Assembly (NCBI GenBank): GCA_023389095.1
Contig: JAEWFB010000425.1
Coordinates: 1 to 21,208 of the forward strand
Origin: Actinomycetes bacterium
GTDB lineage: Bacteria; Actinomycetota; Actinomycetes; Actinomycetales; Dermatophilaceae
Direction of reading: 5' to 3'
Length of the DNA stretch: 21,208 nt
The translations under genes were made by a program, and so were the position numbers. The notes under the pieces are model-generated. The model saw only the letters and a list, made by a program, of their open reading frames with translations, made no database searches and had not been told where the DNA came from. This document shows, piece by piece, positions 14,042-21,208 of the stretch. Position 1 is the stretch's first letter; each line of letters opens with the position of its first letter.

Positions 14042-14109
14042 GGTCGTGGCGCAGAATTCCGGGCCGAGGCCGGACACCCGCGGCCGCGCACCCGATCGGA
14101 GCCGATGCG

Positions 14110-16296
14110 TTGAGCCCCCTGACCACCCACGCCTTCGACCTGCCCGACCGCCTGGCCCACAAGGCCGACCCGGCCCTCGTGGCCGCCGACGAGGCCCACT
14201 TCGCCGCGATCGCCGAGACCCTCGCGCACACCGTCGCCGACCTCGAGCAGCGGCTCGACGCCGTCCGTCGTGCGCCGGCGGGCCACGGACAGACCGCGCT
14301 CGAGCGCGACCTGGAGGTGCACCGGCTGACGGCCCGACTCCGGACCCTGCGCCGCTTCGGCCTCGACCTGTGCCTCGGGCACATGGTGGCGGCCGGCGAG
14401 GGCCCGGACGCCCTCGAGACGGTGTACGTCGGGCGCCTCGGCCTGACCGACGCGTCGGGCCGGCGCCTGCTCGTCGACTGGCGCTCCCCCGCCGCCGAGC
14501 CCTTCTTCGGAGCCACGCACGCCCACCCGATGGGCCTGGAGAGCCGGCGCCGGTACCGCTGGACCCGCGGCCGGGTCAGCGACTACTGGGACGAGGTCTT
14601 CACCCCCGAGACGTTCGCCTCGCACGCCTCCCTCGACGACCAGTCGGCCTTCGTGGCCAGCCTCGGTGCGGAGCGCTCGGAGCGGATGCGCGACGTGCTC
14701 GGCACCATCCAGGCCGACCAGGATGCCATCATCCGGGCCGGCTCACGGGGCGCGCTCGTCGTCGACGGCGGGCCCGGCACGGGCAAGACCGTCGTCGCCC
14801 TGCACCGGACCGCCTACCTGCTCTACGCCGACCCGCGGCTCGGGCACCGCCGTGGCGGCGTGCTCTACGTCGGTCCCCACGAGCCGTACCTGGCCTACGT
14901 CTCCGACGTCCTGCCGAGCCTCGGCGAGGAGGGCGTGCAGACCTGCACGCTGCGCGACCTCCTCCCGGAGGGTGCGGCCGCGCGGGACGAGCCCGACCCC
15001 GACGTCGCCCGGCTCAAGGCGTCCGGCGACTGGGTCGGCGCCATCGACCGTGCCGTGCGCTTCTACGAGGAGACTCCCGGCACGGGACTCGAGGTGTCGA
15101 CCCCCTGGGCGGATCTCTGGCTCTCGGCGGCCGACTGGGCCACGGCGGTCGACGCCGTCGAGCCGGGCACGCCGCACCACGAGGCCGGGGAGCAGGTGCT
15201 CGAGGAGGTCGTCGAGATCCTCCTGGCGAGGTACGCGGCCGACCACGACCCCGAGGACGGGGACGGGGCGAGCGCCTCGCCCGAGCAGCTGCGCCGGGCG
15301 ATCCTGCGCGACGGGGACCTCCTCGAGGCCCTCGGTCGGGCCTGGCCGACGATCGACGCGTCCGACCTGGTCGGCGACCTGTGGTCGGTGCCGGCCTACC
15401 TCCACCTCGCCGCGCCGTGGCTGAGCCGGGAGCAGATCCGGGCGCTCCAGCGTCCGGACGCGTCGGCCTGGACCGTCTCCGACCTGCCGCTGCTCGACCT
15501 CGCCCGGCACCGGCTGGGCGACCCCGGCGGGGCCGCGCGGCGTCGACGGACGGAGGCGGCGCTCGCCGCCGAGCGCGAGGAGCGGGCCAAGGTCGTCGAG
15601 CACCTCATCGCCTCGGACGACTCCGAGATGCACGTCATGTCGATGCTGCGCGGCGCGGACCTGGCGGGTGCGCTCGACGACGCCGACGTCGTGCCGACCG
15701 CCGGCGCGGACCCTCTCGCCGGACCGTTCGCCCACGTCGTGGTCGACGAGGCGCAGGAGCTGACGGACGCCGAGTGGCAGATGCTGCTGGCCCGGTGCCC
15801 GTCGCGCAGCCTGACGATCGTCGGTGACCGCGCCCAGGCGCGCCACGGCTTCACCGAGACGTGGCAGGAGCGGCTCGCCCGCATCGGGCTGGGCCGGGTC
15901 GCGATCGCCTCCCTCACCGTCAACTACCGCACGCCGAGCGAGGTCATGGCGCAGGCCGAGCCGGTCATCCGCGTCGCCCTGCCGGACGCCAACGTGCCGA
16001 CCTCGGTCCGCGACAGCGGGCACCCCGTCGTGCACGGCACCCGGTCGGAGCTCGAGCCGCTGCTCGCGCGGTGGCTGGACAGCCACGCCGAGGGCGTCGC
16101 GTGCGTCATCGGCGACGCGTCGTTCGCCGAGCGCCCACGGGTGCGGTCGCTGACGCCGCAGCTGGCCAAGGGCCTCGAGTTCGACCTCGTCGTGCTCGTC
16201 GAGCCCGAACGCTTCGGCACCGGCATCGAGGGCGCGGTCGACCGGTACGTCGCCATGACCCGGGCCACCCAGCAGCTCGTCGTGATCGAGGGCTGA
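14110..16296 (+). CDS. helR: HelR/HelD-type RNA polymerase recycling ATPase, likely rifamycin resistance protein
   Basis: UvrD/Rep-like superfamily 1 ATPase that binds RNA polymerase rather than unwinding DNA. Actinobacterial HelD/HelR inserts arms into the secondary and primary channels, frees stalled polymerase, and in HelR types displaces rifamycins. The 728-aa protein has an N-terminal coiled coil (about 25-95; DEAHFAAIAETLAHTVADLE) and then the HelD signature VDWRSPAAEPFF. Walker A is GGPGTGKT (K226), followed by VVALHRTAYLLY. A long central arm follows, with Walker B VVVDEAQEL (D546, E547), VGDRAQARHGF, LTVNYRTPSEVM, and the C-terminal DRYVAMTRATQQLVV. TTG at 14110 is preceded by GGAG at 8 nt; the nearby ATG at 14105 stops at once. 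The RAE at 14021-14041 strongly favours the rifamycin-linked HelR subtype over a general HelD. Confidence 0.9.
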   Translation: MSPLTTHAFDLPDRLAHKADPALVAADEAHFAAIAETLAHTVADLEQRLDAVRRAPAGHGQTALERDLEVHRLTARLRTLRRFGLDLCLGHMVAAGEGPDALETVYVGRLGLTDASGRRLLVDWRSPAAEPFFGATHAHPMGLESRRRYRWTRGRVSDYWDEVFTPETFASHASLDDQSAFVASLGAERSERMRDVLGTIQADQDAIIRAGSRGALVVDGGPGTGKTVVALHRTAYLLYADPRLGHRRGGVLYVGPHEPYLAYVSDVLPSLGEEGVQTCTLRDLLPEGAAARDEPDPDVARLKASGDWVGAIDRAVRFYEETPGTGLEVSTPWADLWLSAADWATAVDAVEPGTPHHEAGEQVLEEVVEILLARYAADHDPEDGDGASASPEQLRRAILRDGDLLEALGRAWPTIDASDLVGDLWSVPAYLHLAAPWLSREQIRALQRPDASAWTVSDLPLLDLARHRLGDPGGAARRRRTEAALAAEREERAKVVEHLIASDDSEMHVMSMLRGADLAGALDDADVVPTAGADPLAGPFAHVVVDEAQELTDAEWQMLLARCPSRSLTIVGDRAQARHGFTETWQERLARIGLGRVAIASLTVNYRTPSEVMAQAEPVIRVALPDANVPTSVRDSGHPVVHGTRSELEPLLARWLDSHAEGVACVIGDASFAERPRVRSLTPQLAKGLEFDLVVLVEPERFGTGIEGAVDRYVAMTRATQQLVVIEG

Positions 16297-16338
16297 GATC
16301 CGTCGGCGGGCCTCCGGTGCGGGCCCCGGACCGGGTCC

Positions 16339-17253
16339 CTAGACCGGGGCGAGGTCCCGCGACGCCTCTGCCGCAAGGGATTCCACAGCGGCGGCGAGCG
16401 CCGGGCTGGCCGTCATCGTGCGGCGCCACACGAGGCTCACGGTGCGCTCGGACACCGGGTCGACGATGGGCACGGCGACGACGGTCGCGGGCAGCGGCCC
16501 GCGGCCGAGCCGTGGCACGAGCGCGATCGCCTCACCCCGCGCGACGAGGGCGACGTGCGTCGCGAACTCGAGGGCGACGTGCGCGATGCGCGGCGCGCGG
16601 CCGACGTCGAAGTACATCTTCTGCAGCCACTGGTGGCAGATCGAGCCGGGCGCGACGCTGGCCCACTCCTCGTCGAGGACGTCACCGACCCCGATGCTCG
16701 CGCGCCCGGCCAGCGGGTGGTCGACGTGGACGAGCACGTCGGCGCGGTCCCGTCCGAGGTGGCGCACCTCGAGGTGGTCGGGGATCGCGAGCGGCAGCGG
16801 CTCCCAGTTGTGCACGAGCGCGAGGTCGTGCGCCCCCGACGCGACGGCGTCGACCGCGTCCCACGGGTCGATCTCGCCGGGGCGCAGGTCGACGCCGGGC
16901 GCTGCTGCACGCAGCCGCCCCAGGGCGCCGACCACGATCCCGCGGTAGGCGGTGGCGAAGGTCGCGAGCCGCACCGTACCGACGGCCGCGCCGCTGACCC
17001 CGTGCAGGCGCGACTCGAGCCGCTCCATGTGCGAGAGCAGGTCGCGCGCCGACTCGCACAGGGTGCGGCCTGCCTCGGTGAGCAGGACGCCGCGGCCCTG
17101 CCGCTCGAGCAGCTGGACGCCGGTCTGGCTCTCGAGGCGCTTGATCTGCTGCGAGACCGCGCTCGGGGTGTAGTCGAGGGCGGTCGCGGCAGCCCCGACG
17201 GAGCCGTGGCTCTCCACGGCGACGAGGGAGCGGAGGGCGACCGGGTCGATCAT
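16339..17253 (-). CDS. LysR family transcriptional regulator
   Basis: A 304-aa regulator with the usual LysR plan. The N-terminal winged HTH (residues 3-62) contains SVGAAATALDYTPSAVSQQI and KRLESQTGVQLLERQGRGVLLTEAG. The linker helix (about 65-85) is followed by a two-lobed effector domain starting VGTVRLATFATAY and including AIALVPRLGRGPLP. It is divergent from the EamA exporter with 73 bp between starts, the typical layout for a LysR protein that controls the neighbouring transporter and itself. The effector cannot be told. Start is ATG at 17253-17251; TAGCAT ends 6 nt upstream and there is no ribosome binding site, so the mRNA may be leaderless. Its 3' end converges on helR with a 42-bp GC-rich gap that can form only short stems. 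Confidence 0.95.
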   Translation of the reverse strand: MIDPVALRSLVAVESHGSVGAAATALDYTPSAVSQQIKRLESQTGVQLLERQGRGVLLTEAGRTLCESARDLLSHMERLESRLHGVSGAAVGTVRLATFATAYRGIVVGALGRLRAAAPGVDLRPGEIDPWDAVDAVASGAHDLALVHNWEPLPLAIPDHLEVRHLGRDRADVLVHVDHPLAGRASIGVGDVLDEEWASVAPGSICHQWLQKMYFDVGRAPRIAHVALEFATHVALVARGEAIALVPRLGRGPLPATVVAVPIVDPVSERTVSLVWRRTMTASPALAAAVESLAAEASRDLAPV

Positions 17254-17259
17254 GCAGCA

Positions 17260-17280
17260 ATGCTACACAGTGGCTGGCAT
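17260..17280. promoter_or_regulatory. Candidate LysR-box overlapping the lysR -10 (TAGCAT)
   Basis: ATGC (17260-17263), 13 nt, then GCAT (17277-17280) make a dyad of the size bound by LysR-type regulators, in the middle of the 73-bp divergent gap. On the minus strand TAGCAT (17265-17260) is a -10-like hexamer 6 nt before the lysR ATG. Binding at the dyad would block this promoter, which would suit autorepression. Short arms make this tentative. Confidence 0.35.
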
Positions 17281-17326
17281 GACAGTTTGATGGACGTGAA
17301 CGGTCGGTCTCCCCCACGATGGGCCC

Positions 17327-18289
17327 ATGCGCCGCCGTGACACCGCCCTCGCCGTCCTCGTCGCCCTGCTCTGGGGCACGAACTTCGTCGCGATCCGCAC
17401 CGGTCTCGACTCCGTCCCTCCCCTGCTGTTCCTCGCGGTGCGGTTCGTCGTCGTCTGCGTTCCGGCGGTCTTCCTCGTGCGACGCCCGGCGCTGCCGTGG
17501 CGCGACCTCGCCCTCATCGGGCTCTTCACGAGCCTGGGCCAGTTCGCCCTGCTCTACGTGTCGCTGCACCTCGGGATGCCACCCGGCCTGGCCTCGCTCG
17601 TGCTGCAGGCGCAGGTGCTGCTCACCGTCGTCATCGCCGCGGTGTGGCTGCGCGAGCGCCCCTCGACGACCCAGCGCGTCGGCGTGGCCCTCGGCGGCGC
17701 AGGGCTGCTCACCATCGCCGCCGGCCGCGGGCTGTCCGCGCCCCTGCTGCCCCTCGTCGTCCTCGTGCTCGCTGCCGTGTCATGGGCGGTCGGCAACGTC
17801 CTGACCCGACGCGCCGGGGCGCTCGGGCCGGGGGCCGGCCCCGGGATCACCGTCTGGTCGGGACTCGTCGTCCCGCTGCCCGCCCTCGCGCTGTCGCTGC
17901 TGCTCGAGGGTCCCGACGCCGTCGGCCACGCCCTGACGCACGTGCAGTGGCCGGCTCTGGTCTCGACGGCCTACACCGCCTACCTGTCATCGCTCGTCGG
18001 CTACGGCATCTGGAACACGCTGCTCGCGCGGTACCCCGTCGCGCGCGTCACGCCCTTCGCGATGCTCGTGCCCGTCTTCGGCATGGCCGCCGCGGGGCTC
18101 GTCTACGCCGAGCGCCCGCACCCGCTCGAGCTGGCCGGGGGCGTCCTGCTGCTCGGGGGTGTCGCCGTGGCGGTGCTGCGCCGTCGGTCAGGAGTGGTCG
18201 CCGTCGACGTAGAGCCAGCGGCCGGCCCGGCGGGTGAAGCGGCTGACCTCGTGCAGCTCGCCCCGACCCGTGCCGCCGGCGCCGGCTGA
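17327..18289 (+). CDS. EamA/DMT family exporter
   Basis: Drug/metabolite transporter superfamily protein of 320 aa with two EamA repeats and about ten membrane helices. The first repeat starts ALAVLVALLWGTNFVAIRTG and contains VLLTVVIAAVWLRERPSTTQ. The second includes VLAAVSWAVGNVLTRRAG and ends FAMLVPVFGMAAAGLVYAER and GGVLLLGGVAVAVLRRR. Such proteins export amino acids or other metabolites; the substrate here is unknown. The ATG at 17327 has little ribosome binding site. Residues after the last helix (from about 287) form a hydrophilic Ala/Pro/Val tail of about 34 aa, encoded opposite the 3' end of the YchJ-like gene, which suggests stop-codon loss and read-through into the neighbour. The divergent LysR gene is its likely regulator. 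Confidence 0.93.
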   Translation: MRRRDTALAVLVALLWGTNFVAIRTGLDSVPPLLFLAVRFVVVCVPAVFLVRRPALPWRDLALIGLFTSLGQFALLYVSLHLGMPPGLASLVLQAQVLLTVVIAAVWLRERPSTTQRVGVALGGAGLLTIAAGRGLSAPLLPLVVLVLAAVSWAVGNVLTRRAGALGPGAGPGITVWSGLVVPLPALALSLLLEGPDAVGHALTHVQWPALVSTAYTAYLSSLVGYGIWNTLLARYPVARVTPFAMLVPVFGMAAAGLVYAERPHPLELAGGVLLLGGVAVAVLRRRSGVVAVDVEPAAGPAGEAADLVQLAPTRAAGAG

Positions 18290-18610
18290 CCCGACGCCCC
18301 GGTCCTCCCACGACGCGACGAACTCGACGACCCCGTGGTCGTCCCCGGGTCCGCCGTCCTCGGTGCGGACGACGGTGAGGCCGGTCCACCGCGTCGAGGC
18401 GTCGAGCTCGACGGCGTCCGGGCGGGTCCTCGGGTGCCAGGTGCGGAAGAGGTGGTCGGCCGCGCCGGTGGCGAACGCGGTGTAGCGCGAGCGCATCAGC
18501 TCCTCGGCCGTCGCGGCACGGCGTCCACCGTCGACGACAGGGCCGCAGCACCCGGCGAGGTCGAGGCCGCTGCCACACGGGCACGCCTGTCCCCCAGCGG
18601 GGCCCGTCAC
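18188..18610 (-). CDS. YchJ-like (UPF0225) protein with an N-terminal SEC-C zinc motif
   Basis: A 140-aa cytoplasmic protein of unknown function. The N-terminus has the SEC-C metal-binding motif ACPCGSGLDLAGCC (C10, C12, C21, C22), which in SecA binds zinc. The rest is the YchJ-like NTF2-type domain: ATAEELMRSRYTAFATG, ADHLFRTWHP, VVEFVASWED and SRFTRRAGRWLYVDGD. The start is GTG at 18610, 13 bp after the Nudix stop, with GCGGGG just upstream, so it is probably the last gene of the pyrG-Nudix operon. Its last 102 bp overlap the EamA gene on the other strand. Confidence 0.9.
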   Translation of the reverse strand: MTGPAGGQACPCGSGLDLAGCCGPVVDGGRRAATAEELMRSRYTAFATGAADHLFRTWHPRTRPDAVELDASTRWTGLTVVRTEDGGPGDDHGVVEFVASWEDRGVGSAGAGGTGRGELHEVSRFTRRAGRWLYVDGDHS

Positions 18611-18623
18611 GCGCAGACCCCGC

Positions 18624-19325
18624 TCACCGCCGTGCGGCCTGTGCCTCGCGCGCCGGCCACGCGGCGTCGCGCGGGCGGAGCGACGACCAGCCGCCGGAGC
18701 GTGAGGCGTGCGCGGCCAGCAGGCCGACGAGCGTCGCCGAGTTGCTGATGCGACCGGCGAGCGCGGCGTCGACGGCGTCGTCGAGCGGCACCCAGAGCGG
18801 GCGGAGGGTCAACTCCTCGGCGGTGCGCTCGTGACGGTCCGGCTCGGGCACGTCGTGCAGGCCACGCGCGAGGAAGACGCGGACCGTCTCGGCGAACGCG
18901 CCGGGTGAGGTGACGTCGTCGGCGAGCACGTGCCAGTCGTCGGCGCGCAGGTCGACCTCCTCGGCGAGCTCACGGGCGGCGGCCTGCCACGGCGGCTCCC
19001 CCACGACGTCGAGGAGCCCGGCCGGCAGCTCCCACACGAACCCCGTCGAGGCGTGTCGGTACTGCCGGATGAGCAGCACGTGCGGCTCGCCGCCGACCTC
19101 GCGCAGGGCGAGGACGGCGACGGCGCCCGGGTGCTCGATGTAGTCGCGGGTCACCACCCCACCGGCGCCGAGGTCGACCCGGTCGCGGCGGACGTCGAAG
19201 ATGATCCCCTCGAACGCGAGCTCCGAGTCGACGACGGGGTGGCTGCGCCACTCCTCCACGAGGTCCGCGCCCGAGCCGATCGGCGCGGACAGCCCGGAGC
19301 GGCCCGACCTGTCAGGGTGGCTCAC
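18624..19325 (-). CDS. Nudix hydrolase, ADP-ribose pyrophosphatase type
   Basis: Predicted to split ADP-ribose or related nucleotide sugars into AMP and a sugar phosphate with Mg2+. The 233-aa protein has the ADPRase layout: LAFEGIIFDVRRDRVDL, HPGAVAVLALR, LIRQYRHASTGFVWELPAGL, and the Nudix helix from G103 to L126 with E110, R118-E119 and E122-E123. D125 stands where the Nudix consensus has Gly. SPGAFAETVRVFLARGL and RISNSATLVGLLAAH complete the family pattern. It resembles mycobacterial Rv1700, which also follows pyrG. GTG at 19325 is 3 bp after the pyrG stop with no ribosome binding site, so translation is likely coupled to pyrG. Confidence 0.93.
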   Translation of the reverse strand: MSHPDRSGRSGLSAPIGSGADLVEEWRSHPVVDSELAFEGIIFDVRRDRVDLGAGGVVTRDYIEHPGAVAVLALREVGGEPHVLLIRQYRHASTGFVWELPAGLLDVVGEPPWQAAARELAEEVDLRADDWHVLADDVTSPGAFAETVRVFLARGLHDVPEPDRHERTAEELTLRPLWVPLDDAVDAALAGRISNSATLVGLLAAHASRSGGWSSLRPRDAAWPAREAQAARR

Positions 19326-19328
19326 GCG

Positions 19329-21095
<1,767 letters not shown>

Positions 21096-21103
21096 GGGCT
21101 TTA

Positions 21104-21109
21104 AGTCTA
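21104..21109 (-). promoter_or_regulatory. -10-like element (TAGACT) for pyrG
   Basis: TAGACT reads 21109 to 21104 on the minus strand, 8 nt before the first GTG of pyrG. It lies within the 16-bp gap between pyrG and the upstream gene, so pyrG may have its own leaderless promoter even if it is also read from upstream. No strong -35 is visible (ACCGAC at the right spacing). Confidence 0.38.
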
Positions 21110-21111
21110 CG

Positions 21112-21208
21112 TCATCCGGCGGGCAGGTCGGTGTAGCGGCCCAGCCACCGGCGCGCCTCGGTGTCCGGCGTGGCCCAGCCGCCCGCCTCGACGCGGGCCG
21201 CGAGGCCC
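21112..21208 (-). CDS. C-terminal end of an unrecognised gene (partial)
   Basis: The minus-strand frame ending in TGA at 21114-21112 is open to the window edge and gives 31 residues, starting GLAARVEAGGWATPD and ending RRWLGRYTDLPAG. The composition looks like a genuine soluble protein end rather than noise, and the stop sits 16 bp before pyrG on the same strand. I cannot assign a family from so little sequence. Confidence 0.5.
   Translation of the reverse strand, partial: GLAARVEAGGWATPDTEARRWLGRYTDLPAG

Noticed and set aside
16297..16338. Terminator between helR and lysR
   Set aside because: Only 5-bp GC stems (such as TCCGG/CCGGA) can be drawn, no better than chance in such GC-rich sequence.

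Overview
The window is very GC-rich (over 70% by eye). It uses many GTG and TTG starts, codes densely on both strands, and shows several -10-like TAGNNT hexamers 6-8 nt upstream of start codons. The homologues recognised are actinobacterial in style: pyrG next to a Nudix ADP-ribose pyrophosphatase, an AspRS with a DHGG loop, a HelR-type RNA polymerase ATPase, and a single-domain AraC regulator with a VOC protein. The most likely source is a chromosome of a high-GC Actinomycetota, perhaps Micrococcales; genus is not decidable from the sequence. No tRNA, rRNA, CRISPR array, IS element or phage gene was seen.

Layout. 1-1287 (minus): a peptide-type ABC importer, permease first, then a lipoprotein substrate-binding protein that runs off the window. 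1599-2993 (minus): rarA. 3011-5997 (plus): an MMPL exporter translationally coupled to a GNAT acetyltransferase; the rarA and mmpL start codons are only 17 bp apart. 6008-6914 (minus): a VOC protein and an AraC-type regulator. 6955-10886: a divergent pair sharing a 191-bp intergenic region, namely a secreted PNGase A-like N-glycan amidase (minus) and an HELAE metallopeptidase-like protein ending in a seven-repeat PLL-like lectin propeller (plus). 10911-10946: a perfect bidirectional terminator hairpin. 10964-12793 (minus): aspS. 12922-14013 (plus): an acyltransferase-3 membrane protein. 14021-14041: a near-consensus rifamycin-associated element (RAE). 14110-16296 (plus): helR/helD. 16339-17253 (minus) and 17327-18289 (plus): a LysR regulator divergent from an EamA/DMT exporter. 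18188-21095 (minus): a pyrG - Nudix - YchJ-like operon, whose last gene overlaps the 3' end of the EamA gene by 102 bp. 21112-21208 (minus): the C-terminus of an unrecognised gene.

The most interesting points are two. First, the PNGase A-like enzyme faces a lectin-metallopeptidase; together they look like a kit for binding, deglycosylating and perhaps cutting N-glycoproteins, possibly of plant or fungal origin because both catalytic domains resemble plant families. Second, the RAE upstream of helR predicts a rifamycin-inducible RNA-polymerase protection gene. The remaining genes are housekeeping (rarA, aspS, pyrG, Nudix) or ordinary accessory transport and regulation.
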